Assembly (NCBI GenBank): GCA_022561055.1
Contig: JADFRY010000005.1
Location: 1 to 63,012, forward strand
Length of the DNA stretch: 63,012 bases
Source: Nanobdellota archaeon
GTDB lineage: Archaea; Nanobdellota; Nanobdellia; Pacearchaeales; GW2011-AR1
Direction: 5' to 3'
Both the position numbers and the translations under genes were made by a program. The notes under the pieces are model-generated. The model ran no database searches and was not told the origin of the DNA. It saw only the letters and a list, made by a program, of their open reading frames with translations. How positions within the stretch are numbered: the first letter of the stretch is position 1; the number at the start of each line of letters is the position of its first letter. This document shows, in pieces, positions 1-6,287 of the stretch.

Positions 1-99
1 TCAAATACTGGTTCAATTAGTAGAGTCATGTTTCAATCCATATCTGGTGTAGAACCTATGATGATCTTTAATTATGGAGTAACTTATAATCTTTTATAA
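1..99 (+). CDS. 3' end of distal tail protein gene (duplicate of the end of 61953-62984)
   Basis: The last 32 codons and the TAA stop of the gene at 61953-62984 appear again here because of the 127-bp overlap, in the same frame. It is not a separate gene. Confidence 0.9.
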   Translation, partial: SNTGSISRVMFQSISGVEPMMIFNYGVTYNLL

Positions 100-127
100 A
101 ATGGTATATAAAATAAAAACATTAAAC
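1..127. repeat. Terminal direct repeat, left copy (assembly overlap of a circular genome)
   Basis: Bases 1-127 are identical to 62886-63012. The repeat cuts through the end of the last tail gene and the start of the next ORF, so it carries no element of its own. A length of 127 equals a common assembly k-mer, so this most likely reflects a circular or circularly permuted molecule rather than a biological terminal repeat. Unit length is 62,885 bp. Confidence 0.95.
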
Positions 128-283
128 GATCTAGATAAAAGTATAAATCAATTAATTGGAATTTTAAATCATAGAGTAACAAAATTAGAAGTATCAACTA
201 AATGGATCAAGTGGATTCTTGGATATATTTCTATAATAATGACAGGTATTTTTGTAGTTGTAATAGGTGATTCATTTAATTAA
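101..283 (+). CDS. XhlA-like small membrane protein, possible lysis accessory
   Basis: This 60-residue protein has an N-terminal amphipathic, coiled-coil-like half (about residues 5-35) and one C-terminal membrane segment (about 38-56). This is the topology of XhlA of Bacillus phage PBSX, and the segment RVTKLEVSTKWIKWILG resembles the XhlA junction. It starts one base after the last tail gene and precedes a two-helix membrane protein, a usual place for a holin module. Function is inferred from topology and position only. Confidence 0.6.
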   Translation: MVYKIKTLNDLDKSINQLIGILNHRVTKLEVSTKWIKWILGYISIIMTGIFVVVIGDSFN

Positions 284-296
284 ATTCTTAAAACAT

Positions 297-309
297 AAAA
301 TATATAAAG
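297..309 (+). promoter_or_regulatory. Archaeal TATA box
   Basis: An AATATATAAA-type box lies 20-30 bases before the ATG at 329. The same box recurs before many other units (15.07, 12.43, 33.37, 37.65, 47.78 kb). Confidence 0.6.
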
Positions 310-328
310 GGCGAAATCATATAAAACG

Positions 329-493
329 ATGGGAAAATATAAATTTTCAGTAGGATTGAAGAAGACCTTTAAGAATTTCTTATATCTTTGGAGTCCTGCA
401 ATTTTAGCTTTTTTAGCTAAGGTACCAATTGAATATGGAGCAATTGCTGGCTTTGTTATTTACTTTATCAAGAATTATATTCAAAATAAGTGA
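329..493 (+). CDS. Holin-like small membrane protein
   Basis: A 54-residue ORF. The basic N-terminus (about residues 1-18) is followed by two closely spaced hydrophobic segments (about 19-30 and 35-50) and a basic tail (IKNYIQNK). Size, charge pattern and position after the tail genes fit a small class II/III-type holin. It has its own TATA box. No endolysin is recognisable nearby, and archaeal viruses may not need one of the bacterial type, so the role is inference. Confidence 0.55.
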   Translation: MGKYKFSVGLKKTFKNFLYLWSPAILAFLAKVPIEYGAIAGFVIYFIKNYIQNK

Positions 494-512
494 AAAAGGA
501 GGTAATGTTCAA

Positions 513-1034
513 ATGGCACAAAACGAATGGAAAATATGGGCTTTATTAGTTATAGGTCTTTTTATATCAGCTACTTTAGCTTTTGGTTGGTTTTCACCAG
601 CTGTAGAGTCAATATCTGAAAAAGTTATTATAACCGGAGTCCTTTCTGGAATTGTTTTCCCAGAATATGAAGCTCCTGATACATCTAAAATAGATGAAAT
701 CCACACAAAAATCTTAGAAGACGATGCTTGGGAAGTTGAAATTGAGAAATTAGCAACTGAAGAATGGTCTGAAAGAGATAACAAAGATTTATTCAGAGCT
801 ATCAATGATTTCTACGGAGATTTAGATGATGAATCAGATATAATCTATGTTAGAGAAGATGAATCAACTACATTTAATGGTCTAGATACTAATGATAAAG
901 ACGGAGTAGTTACTCAATTCTTAAAGATCAAGTATGAAGACGATTCTGGAGATAATCAAAAAGTCTACATCACAGTTGTAACAACTTTCGATGATGGAGA
1001 TTTAGAAGATCAAGAATTCTTCGAAACTGAGTAG
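513..1034 (+). CDS. Membrane-anchored acidic protein
   Basis: The start at 513 is preferred because AAAGGAGGT sits just upstream; an upstream in-frame ATG at 429 would overlap the preceding gene. The product is 173 residues: a hydrophobic N-terminal segment (about 8-28) followed by a soluble, very acidic domain rich in D and E. It would be exported or membrane tethered. No family is recognised; a role in lysis or at the host envelope is possible from position. A T-rich terminator follows. Confidence 0.7.
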   Translation: MAQNEWKIWALLVIGLFISATLAFGWFSPAVESISEKVIITGVLSGIVFPEYEAPDTSKIDEIHTKILEDDAWEVEIEKLATEEWSERDNKDLFRAINDFYGDLDDESDIIYVREDESTTFNGLDTNDKDGVVTQFLKIKYEDDSGDNQKVYITVVTTFDDGDLEDQEFFETE

Positions 1035-1043
1035 TAGTACTCA

Positions 1044-1075
1044 ATTATTTATTATTTTTTTTATTTTTTAATTTT
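1044..1075 (+). terminator. T-rich terminator
   Basis: Long runs of T directly follow the stop codon of the 513-1034 gene, typical of archaeal intrinsic termination at poly-T tracts. A new TATA box follows at once. Confidence 0.55.
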
Positions 1076-1080
1076 AAACA

Positions 1081-1094
1081 TAAAGTATTTAAAC
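1081..1094 (+). promoter_or_regulatory. Archaeal TATA box
   Basis: AAAGTATTTAAAC lies 350 bases before the next ORF, so a transcript from it would have a leader of about 330 nt. This supports the idea that the gene-free stretch is transcribed as RNA. Confidence 0.55.
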
Positions 1095-1445
1095 AAACAC
1101 ATTTATTTACTTGTATGGAATTCTATTCACACCTCTGTATGAAGGAGCATTGGCAGAAATACATGTGAAAAAAAATGTCGGCGAGGTGAACCGACCAGTA
1201 AATAACTAGTGAAAGTTGTCAGTTAGTAGTTCATATAAGGAACTGACCTGAAACAGTGGAGATGAAGTTCTGGAATAAAAGTCTGGGAATGGAAACTAGG
1301 TTTATTGATAGAATGGGTGTTTGACAATAGCCTTAAGATATTTTGATTCAAAAAGATGCCTAATGATAGGTATAAAATCATGATTCAGAATATTTTTAAT
1401 TAATGTCAAGACGGGAGTCTATTAAAAATAGAGAATTCGATAAAA
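1095..1445 (+). ncRNA. Candidate structured RNA upstream of HNH gene
   Basis: No ORF of useful length is seen here. The stretch is richer in G than its surroundings and holds several helices: CACCTC (1130-1135) can pair with GAGGTG (1183-1188), which lies in the loop of the GTCGG/CCGAC hairpin (1178-1195), giving a possible pseudoknot; GTCAGTT/AACTGAC (1218-1247) is a 7-bp stem; TGCCTA/TAGGTA (about 1357-1372) closes an ATGA loop; AGAC-GGGA-GTCT (about 1410-1421) has a GNRA loop. It could be a large non-coding RNA or a mobile intron-like element tied to the HNH gene; no known class is recognised. Confidence 0.45.
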
Positions 1446-1832
1446 ATGAACTATTATAAATACATACAATCTGCAAATTGGATAGAAAAATCTAAAAAAT
1501 GGATATTAATTTCTAACGGTTGTGAAAAGTGTGGTTCATTTAATTCTTTAACTTCTCATCATAAAAATTACAAAACTCTCGGACATGAAAGAAGAAAAGA
1601 TATAAGAGTATTATGTTGGGAATGTCATAAGAAATATCATTTGGTTAATTTCAAAAGAATTTTTGTTAAAGATATGGAAACAAATCTTAAACAATCTAGA
1701 GAGGAGTTTAAAAAATATGTTAAAGAAGTACAAAAAGGAAATGAGATGATTACCCAATTTATTCAAAAAGGTAAAATTAGAGGAATGTCGAAAAGAAAAT
1801 CAAAGGAGATGGTTAAACTGTTAAAAGGTTGA
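1446..1832 (+). CDS. HNH endonuclease
   Basis: The product is 128 residues. It shows CEKC (about 26-29), the HHKNY catalytic patch (about 38-42), L..E..D and a second zinc pair CWECH (about 57-61), the order of a small zinc-supported HNH nuclease. The C-terminal half is basic and helical, probably DNA binding. Free-standing HNH genes of this size in tailed viruses are usually homing endonucleases. It directly follows the candidate structured RNA. Confidence 0.8.
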   Translation: MNYYKYIQSANWIEKSKKWILISNGCEKCGSFNSLTSHHKNYKTLGHERRKDIRVLCWECHKKYHLVNFKRIFVKDMETNLKQSREEFKKYVKEVQKGNEMITQFIQKGKIRGMSKRKSKEMVKLLKG

Positions 1833-1842
1833 AAGAGGTCAA

Positions 1843-2049
1843 ATGGGAAAAACACACGAAAATAAAGTATTCGATCCAGAATTTTTTGAAGAATATGGTA
1901 TTGGAGGAAAATCCACTACAGTAATTTCTTTATTAACAAAAGAAGATATATCTAAAAGAGAGAAAGAAATTATAGAAAAACTCAAAAAACCCAGAGGTCG
2001 AATAGTAAGTGGAGAAAATAATTTTAATCTTGGAAGAGAATTTAGATAA
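1843..2049 (+). CDS. Hypothetical protein
   Basis: A 68-residue charged protein with a GAAAGAGGT ribosome site before its ATG. Predicted helix from about residue 33 to 50. It is co-transcribed with the HNH gene (10-base gap). No family is recognised. Confidence 0.5.
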   Translation: MGKTHENKVFDPEFFEEYGIGGKSTTVISLLTKEDISKREKEIIEKLKKPRGRIVSGENNFNLGREFR

Positions 2050-2075
2050 TAATTTAAGAGTAATAAGGTAAAAAT

Positions 2076-2136
2076 CCTTTATAAACATATGTATACTATA
2101 GTATATACTTTTTCTTAGCCAAAACATTTAAATACT
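2076..2136 (+). promoter_or_regulatory. Promoter region with 14-bp palindrome
   Basis: A perfect palindrome TATACTATAGTATA (2092-2105) lies between an upstream TTTATAAAC box and a TTTAAATACTA TATA box at 2127-2137, followed by direct repeats of AAATACTATT. The palindrome is placed where a dimeric repressor would act. Confidence 0.5.
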
Positions 2137-2169
2137 ATTAAATACTATTAAATATAGAGGATAAACAAA

Positions 2170-2295
2170 ATGAAAACAAAAAAATGGACCGTCTTAAGAA
2201 AAGAGAATGGTTGTAAGATCAGTGGATTATTCACTGAAGAACAAATTAAAAAATATACATCAGATGGGATTTGGACAGTAGCCCAAATAGAGTAA
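2170..2295 (+). CDS. Small hypothetical protein
   Basis: A 41-residue ORF about 35 bases after a TATA box. It resembles phage small proteins that carry a short beta hairpin (KWTVLRKENG) but no family is assigned. The next gene starts two bases after its stop. Confidence 0.5.
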   Translation: MKTKKWTVLRKENGCKISGLFTEEQIKKYTSDGIWTVAQIE

Positions 2296-2296
2296 A

Positions 2297-2431
2297 ATGG
2301 AAACAAAACAAAAAAACTTTTTAAAGAGACAATTCGTAAAAGGATACGAACCAAATGAAGAAGAATTAAATGAAATGAAGGAAAAGATGGAATTAAAAGG
2401 AAGATTGTCTGAATCTTTCTGGATATGTTAA
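2297..2431 (+). CDS. Small hypothetical protein
   Basis: A 44-residue, helical, charged protein between two tightly packed small ORFs (1-base gaps). No family is recognised. Confidence 0.45.
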   Translation: METKQKNFLKRQFVKGYEPNEEELNEMKEKMELKGRLSESFWIC

Positions 2432-2432
2432 A

Positions 2433-2564
2433 ATGAAACCAACACTTAAAGATGTTATTAAGATGTTAGAAAGACTTGGAGGACACTTGAAAGGCAAAGG
2501 AGACGGAAGTGTCTATTGGGAATCAGATAGTTACGAACTCGTTGAAACCGAAAGATTTAAATAG
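2433..2564 (+). CDS. Small hypothetical protein
   Basis: A 43-residue ORF, one base after the previous stop. It starts with a helix and ends in beta-like sequence. Its last codons overlap a TTTAAATAG TATA box for the next gene. Confidence 0.45.
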   Translation: MKPTLKDVIKMLERLGGHLKGKGDGSVYWESDSYELVETERFK

Positions 2565-2566
2565 TA
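2554..2566 (+). promoter_or_regulatory. Archaeal TATA box, probable leaderless start
   Basis: GATTTAAATAG lies about 22-30 bases before the ATG at 2586, so transcription should begin at or next to the start codon, a leaderless mRNA. Confidence 0.5.
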
Positions 2567-2585
2567 TCAAATATTAATAAATAAA

Positions 2586-2750
2586 ATGGAAAAAGAAATA
2601 AACCAAACAAAATATAAGATCTTATTTAATAAGCTCTTACTTGAAAGTGAAACTTATCCAAAAACAACTGTTTATTGGAAAAACGGATTATATTTTAAGA
2701 TAACTCCAGTTGATAATACTTTATTAAATAAACATTTATTGAGGATTTAA
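2586..2750 (+). CDS. Small hypothetical protein
   Basis: A 54-residue ORF with its own TATA box. It is basic and mixed alpha/beta. No family is recognised. It heads a run of ATGA-coupled small genes. Confidence 0.45.
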   Translation: MEKEINQTKYKILFNKLLLESETYPKTTVYWKNGLYFKITPVDNTLLNKHLLRI

Positions 2751-2751
2751 A

Positions 2752-2973
2752 ATGACAATTGATCCATGTATGAGTTATTGTAAACACGGAGGAGTTTGTA
2801 TTTTAGAATCAGGACATAAAGAAAAACATAATAGTAATTATTGTGTATGGGATGATGAAGAAGGACTAACTAAAGAAGAAGCAGATAAAATATTGATAAG
2901 AAAAAACCCAACTATAGGAAAAATTATAGCAAAAACAGAAGAAATAATATTAAAGAAGATGGGAAAAATATAA
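2752..2973 (+). CDS. Small cysteine/histidine protein, probable zinc binder
   Basis: A 73-residue product. Cysteines and histidines CMSYC (6-10), C16, H22, H26 and C31 form a likely zinc site in the N-terminal half; the C-terminal half is a basic helix. Its stop overlaps the next start. Confidence 0.55.
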   Translation: MTIDPCMSYCKHGGVCILESGHKEKHNSNYCVWDDEEGLTKEEADKILIRKNPTIGKIIAKTEEIILKKMGKI

Positions 2974-3134
2974 TGAAAGAAAAAACAAAGGTTATTCATA
3001 AGAGAATTGATACATTAAAGACTGTTCTTGGAGCAAAAGCGAAATGCGGATTGTTAGAGTTTCATATAGAAGATAAAAGTCTTAATTGGAGGTGGAATAA
3101 AGTAACTTGTAAAAGTTGTCTAAAATTAAAATGA
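2973..3134 (+). CDS. Small protein with C-terminal CxxC
   Basis: A 53-residue ORF that overlaps its neighbours by ATG/TAA and ATGA junctions, a sign of translational coupling. It has C30 and a CKSC pair (47-50) near the C-terminus, possibly a zinc ribbon half. Function unknown. Confidence 0.5.
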   Translation: MKEKTKVIHKRIDTLKTVLGAKAKCGLLEFHIEDKSLNWRWNKVTCKSCLKLK

Positions 3135-3406
3135 AAGAAAAAACATTAAGAGACTTAAGAAGTGAAATCCCTAAGAAAATAATTGATTGGTGGTTTTCAG
3201 ATGGAAAAATGGCTTCAAGAGATGCAATTTTAATAAAAGTATTAGAATTAGTTGAAAAACAGGACAAACAATTCATAAAAAAAGTTTTGGGAAAGAAAAG
3301 AAAATTTAAAGAATTTATGAATTTATCTTATATTCAAGGATGGGAAGATTGTTTTGAAGATATGTGCAAAAGAATAAAACAAAAAGCAGGAGGAAAACTG
3401 ATATGA
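3131..3406 (+). CDS. Hypothetical protein
   Basis: The ATG at 3131 (ATGA overlap with the previous stop) is preferred over an in-frame ATG at 3116. The 91-residue product is helical and basic, with a conserved-looking WWFSDGK and YIQGWEDCFEDM segment. No family is recognised. Confidence 0.55.
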   Translation: MKEKTLRDLRSEIPKKIIDWWFSDGKMASRDAILIKVLELVEKQDKQFIKKVLGKKRKFKEFMNLSYIQGWEDCFEDMCKRIKQKAGGKLI

Positions 3407-3648
3407 GTTTAAGCGATAAAATAGATGATATAATGAAAACTCTTATAGTTTACCATGAATTTAATAAGAAATCATTAAATCCAAAACATAGTTCAGAAGA
3501 TTTAAAACTCGCTATAAAAACAGCAATAATTTCAGAACAAGAAGATTTAAAACAATCCATAAAGAGATTGAAGGAAAAATTAAATGAAGCCAATATCTTA
3601 AATGCAGAAAAGATTATTGATGAAGAATTTGGAAGTAAATTAATATGA
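3403..3648 (+). CDS. Hypothetical helical protein
   Basis: The start at 3403 overlaps the previous stop by ATGA; an upstream in-frame ATG at 3364 lies inside that gene. The product has 81 residues and is a predicted coiled coil over about residues 35-75. Function unknown. Confidence 0.5.
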   Translation: MSLSDKIDDIMKTLIVYHEFNKKSLNPKHSSEDLKLAIKTAIISEQEDLKQSIKRLKEKLNEANILNAEKIIDEEFGSKLI

Positions 3649-3797
3649 GAAAACAATTAAAGAAATGGGGAGATAGCGTAATTATAGTAATTAGTCCTGA
3701 AGATCTAAAAACTTACGATCTAAAAATTGGTGATATAATCGATATATCTGATTTAGTTAAAATAAAAAAGTTAAAAGGAGGTAAAAATGGAATTTAA
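3645..3797 (+). CDS. AbrB/MazE-like DNA-binding protein
   Basis: A 50-residue protein of the swapped-hairpin AbrB type: KKWGDSVIIVISPEDLK followed by L.IGD.I.I matches the usual pattern of K.W..S..I.IP..... (L)..GD.(V/I).I. Such proteins bind DNA as dimers and act as repressors or antitoxins. No toxin is seen next to it. It is coupled to the previous gene by ATGA, and its end overlaps the next start by 11 bases. Confidence 0.65.
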   Translation: MRKQLKKWGDSVIIVISPEDLKTYDLKIGDIIDISDLVKIKKLKGGKNGI

Positions 3798-4206
3798 AGT
3801 TGGAGATAAAGTAAAAGTATCTGCGTCAAATGATCATAGTGCTAGTTACAATGGACGTATAGGTACTATAACAATTATAGATGGATCTGGGATACCTTAC
3901 AAAATAAGGTTTGATGAAGAGAATCAAGGGGATTGTGTGTGGGTTAGATGTATAGAGACATTGGAGAATATTTCAACTGCAATTCCAAAATCTGAAATGG
4001 TACAAAAGACAGTATTCAATGTTTTAGTAGTAGATAGAAAGACTGGTAAAGTTGAGAAAGATGTTACTGTAATTGCTGAAGGAGAATCAAACGCCATTCT
4101 TGCAGCATACGGAATAAAAGTTGAGAATTTACAGTTTAAGGTTACTGAAAGAACAAGCTACGAAGAACAAAAACCACAAACCGTTATCTTAGATAAAGGT
4201 AAATAA
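3787..4206 (+). CDS. KOW/SH3-like domain protein
   Basis: The ATG follows AAAGGAGGT. The product has 139 residues: an N-terminal SH3/KOW-like barrel (about 1-60; GDKVKVSAS..... GRIGTITII) and a C-terminal alpha/beta domain (about 75-125) containing FNVLVVDRKTGKVEKD and an AE.ES.A.LAA.G segment common in phage proteins that handle accumulating helices. Function unknown. A T-rich terminator follows. Confidence 0.55.
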   Translation: MEFKVGDKVKVSASNDHSASYNGRIGTITIIDGSGIPYKIRFDEENQGDCVWVRCIETLENISTAIPKSEMVQKTVFNVLVVDRKTGKVEKDVTVIAEGESNAILAAYGIKVENLQFKVTERTSYEEQKPQTVILDKGK

Positions 4207-4207
4207 G

Positions 4208-4231
4208 ATTTTATTTTTATTTTTTTTTATT
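4208..4231 (+). terminator. T-rich terminator
   Basis: Near-continuous T follows the stop of the 3787-4206 gene. Confidence 0.55.
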
Positions 4232-4249
4232 AAATAACCAGGAGAAAAA

Positions 4250-4621
4250 ATGGGATTTGATATAATGGCAGAGGATTTAGAAGGAAATGAAGTAGCTTAC
4301 CATAGAGCATATATGGGTGGGTTTAGAATGATGTCTGAACAAGGATATGCTTGGTTCACTTTAATTGATGCTAACGACTGCTATGGTGGAGTTAGTGGAA
4401 ACGGAACTACAAAGAAAATACAATTAAGAAATTTAAAATATGCTTTAGAAATATTGTTAAGACATATTCCTATAGGTTTAGCAAATAATGGTTTTGGTGA
4501 TGAAAAAGATTTGAGAGATGAATTTAATGATAGAAAACCCCAATTAAAAGAATTCATGGATAAATGTATTAACTGGTGTGAAAAAAATAATCAAGAGGAA
4601 ATATCAATATATTTTGGATAA
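4250..4621 (+). CDS. Conserved phage-type hypothetical protein
   Basis: A 123-residue protein with a CAGGAG ribosome site. It begins MGFDIMAEDLEG and has a helical C-terminal half with several K/E. Proteins of this look occur in tailed phages without known function. No catalytic motif is seen. Confidence 0.5.
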   Translation: MGFDIMAEDLEGNEVAYHRAYMGGFRMMSEQGYAWFTLIDANDCYGGVSGNGTTKKIQLRNLKYALEILLRHIPIGLANNGFGDEKDLRDEFNDRKPQLKEFMDKCINWCEKNNQEEISIYFG

Positions 4622-4623
4622 AA

Positions 4624-4740
4624 ATGGAACAAGTAATAAAAAGGTGTAGTGAATGTGATTATTCAACAGACTTAACAGATGAAGAGTTTGATGTAGTAAT
4701 TTGTCCAGATTGTATGAACCAAATGGACGAAATAGATTAA
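4624..4740 (+). CDS. Small zinc ribbon protein
   Basis: A 38-residue ORF with two CxxC knuckles (CSEC at 8-11 and CPDC at 27-30), a minimal zinc ribbon. It lies in a tight run (gaps of 1-2 bases). Confidence 0.6.
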   Translation: MEQVIKRCSECDYSTDLTDEEFDVVICPDCMNQMDEID

Positions 4741-4741
4741 A

Positions 4742-4999
4742 ATGGAAGAACAAATAATTGAAGAAGTTACTGAATTAGATTATAGCCCAAAAGTAGAGAA
4801 GTTTAGTGATGAGCAAAAAGAATATGTAACATGGATGTTCAAACAAATCCTCCAAAAACAAGAAGATGAAATCTTGAAGATTATTGAAAAATTAAAAAAT
4901 CAGTTACTTATTGACTTTAAAGTATGTATGTCTGAAGAATCAGCAAAAAGATTTATTGAATCAAGATTTAAAATGTCGAAACAAAAAATAAAAAAATAG
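4742..4999 (+). CDS. Hypothetical helical protein
   Basis: An 85-residue, mostly helical, charged protein; the segment about 28-60 is a likely coiled coil. No family is recognised. It is last in its unit; a new promoter follows. Confidence 0.5.
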   Translation: MEEQIIEEVTELDYSPKVEKFSDEQKEYVTWMFKQILQKQEDEILKIIEKLKNQLLIDFKVCMSEESAKRFIESRFKMSKQKIKK

Positions 5000-5000
5000 A

Positions 5001-5028
5001 AACATTTATAAAGACTAAGTTACTTAGT
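5001..5028 (+). promoter_or_regulatory. TATA box followed by 15-bp operator-like palindrome
   Basis: AACATTTATAAAG (5001-5013) is followed at once by ACTAAGT-T-ACTTAGT (5014-5028), a perfect inverted repeat. A repressor bound there would block TBP/TFB or RNA polymerase. The controlled gene starts at 5068. Confidence 0.55.
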
Positions 5029-5067
5029 ATATTAATTAAAAGGGAAATAGAAGCCCAGGAGTAAAAA

Positions 5068-5421
5068 ATGGAAAAAACAACAGGTGTGTTAACAAAAGTT
5101 TCTTATAAGGCTGATAAGAACTCTTACGGAGTTGAGATCGGACAAGGTAATTGGTATAACGGATTCGGAGAACCAGGTTGCAAGAAAGGTGACAAAGTAG
5201 AAATTGAGTTCGAAGTAAACGGCCAATGGAAAAATGTAAGTAGTTTAAAGGTATTAGAAGCAAGTTCTGAACCAGATCAAAAAACTTCTTACGGTAGAGA
5301 TCCAGAAGTTATTGTAAAAACTGATTGCTATAAAATGGCAGTCGACTTACATATAGCAGATCCAACTAAGGATATTGAATCTACTGCAGAAGAATTATAT
5401 AAGAAAATAATGAATAAATAA
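5068..5421 (+). CDS. OB-fold-like protein, possible ssDNA-binding protein
   Basis: A 117-residue protein. The first about 68 residues have alternating strands with G..W.N.FGEPGCKKGDKVEIEFEV, the pattern of an OB barrel, and the C-terminal half is helical (DCYKMAVDLHIAD). It has its own promoter with a possible operator, as expected for an early replication protein. It is the best single-strand-binding candidate in this genome, by fold impression only. Confidence 0.5.
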   Translation: MEKTTGVLTKVSYKADKNSYGVEIGQGNWYNGFGEPGCKKGDKVEIEFEVNGQWKNVSSLKVLEASSEPDQKTSYGRDPEVIVKTDCYKMAVDLHIADPTKDIESTAEELYKKIMNK

Positions 5422-5429
5422 ATTTATTG

Positions 5430-5869
5430 GAAATTTAGGAGGGGAAACCCTCCATTATAATCAGCGAGGAGGTTGGACTGATAACAGATTCTTTGAGTCT
5501 CTGTGTTTACCAAGACCTCCATTTATATTCATCAAGAAATAAACAAGGATATAATTAATGTTACGCTTAGGTAAGTCTTTTAGCACTAAGTATCCAGACA
5601 CTTGACCCTAATGACTGGAGGCTTCGGGTGATACCTCTTTAAAAACCAGATGACCATGACACCGATAACCAAAGGTTAAAATTCGGTTGCTCTTTTCACC
5701 GTTAAACGTGTTGGGGGCATTGGAAGTGGACGTTGCTGAATAGTGGATGGTCTCTTCCAGCCTTCTGGATGTTCATTCTTTGCTGGATGAGTTTCATTCA
5801 GAGGGCATTTATAATCATGGCAAAACATAATTTTAGTCAAGTAACAAAATATCCTGGAAGAAAGAGACC
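5430..5869 (+). ncRNA. Candidate large structured RNA
   Basis: No plausible ORF lies here, and base composition is clearly less AT-rich than the flanks. Visible helices: GGAGGG-GAAA-CCCTCC (5438-5453, GAAA tetraloop); GATTC/GAGTC hairpin (about 5487-5499); CTTAG/CTAAG (about 5566-5590); ACCGA/TCGGT enclosing AACC-AAA-GGTT (about 5661-5687); and a 10-bp long-range pair ATGGTCTCTT (about 5747-5756) with AAGAGACCAT (5862-5871), the last overlapping the next start codon. It does not show RNase P, tmRNA or clear group I core motifs. A large viral ncRNA of unknown class is likely. Confidence 0.5.
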
Positions 5870-6043
5870 ATGACATTAGAAAAACAAATTAAAGAGTGGG
5901 AAAGAATAAAAAGAATATGTATAAATTTACAAAGAAGGAACACACCAAACGAATATAATATTTTAATGAATAAATTAAATGAAAGTGTTAAGAAATATAA
6001 TAAAAACTATCAAACATTTTATATAAATAAAAGACCAAGATGA
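5870..6043 (+). CDS. Small hypothetical protein
   Basis: A 57-residue, basic, helical ORF. Its ATG sits in the 3' strand of the long-range helix that closes the candidate RNA 5430-5869, so its translation might depend on that fold. It overlaps the next gene by ATGA. Confidence 0.45.
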   Translation: MTLEKQIKEWERIKRICINLQRRNTPNEYNILMNKLNESVKKYNKNYQTFYINKRPR

Positions 6044-6198
6044 AAATATATGAAATAGGTGGTTACAGACAAATGGTAACAAAAAAAGGAATAACATGTA
6101 CATGCAGATGGAGTACAGTTTATTGTAATAACTATAAAAATGGTGGAAAAATATGTAGACATATAAAGTTATTATTACAGAATGACAAAAAAGACTGA
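6040..6198 (+). CDS. SWIM zinc finger protein
   Basis: A 52-residue protein with CTC (18-20), C28 and CRH (37-39): the CxCx(n)CxH signature of SWIM domains, which bind DNA or proteins. Here the domain stands alone. It overlaps the preceding gene by ATGA and is followed by a tRNA gene. Confidence 0.65.
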   Translation: MKIYEIGGYRQMVTKKGITCTCRWSTVYCNNYKNGGKICRHIKLLLQNDKKD

Positions 6199-6212
6199 TA
6201 AAATAAAGAGGA

Positions 6213-6282
6213 GCGAGATTAGTTTAATGCAAAATAACAGGTTTCCAACTTGTAGTTATAGGTTCGAATCCTATATCTCGCA
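6213..6282 (+). tRNA. tRNA-Gly (TCC)
   Basis: Perfect 7-bp acceptor GCGAGAT/ATCTCGC, D stem GTTT/AAAT, anticodon stem ACAGG/CTTGT with loop TTTCCAA (anticodon TCC), and T arm ATAGG-TTCGAAT-CCTAT. The D loop (AATGCA) is short and lacks the usual GG, so the tRNA is slightly degenerate. No 3' CCA is encoded. Confidence 0.8.
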
Positions 6283-6287
6283 TAAAT

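Noticed and set aside
429-512. N-terminal 28-residue extension of the acidic membrane protein
   Set aside because: It lies inside the holin-like gene in another frame, and a strong AAAGGAGGT is placed for the start at 513.
3645-3797. Toxin-antitoxin pair with the AbrB/MazE-like protein as antitoxin
   Set aside because: Neither neighbour resembles a MazF, VapC or other toxin, so a free-standing regulator is more likely.
5430-5869. RNase P RNA, tmRNA or group I intron
   Set aside because: I could not find the conserved RNase P P4 motifs, a tmRNA tag frame or the group I P7/guanosine-site sequences, and there is no interrupted gene on either side.
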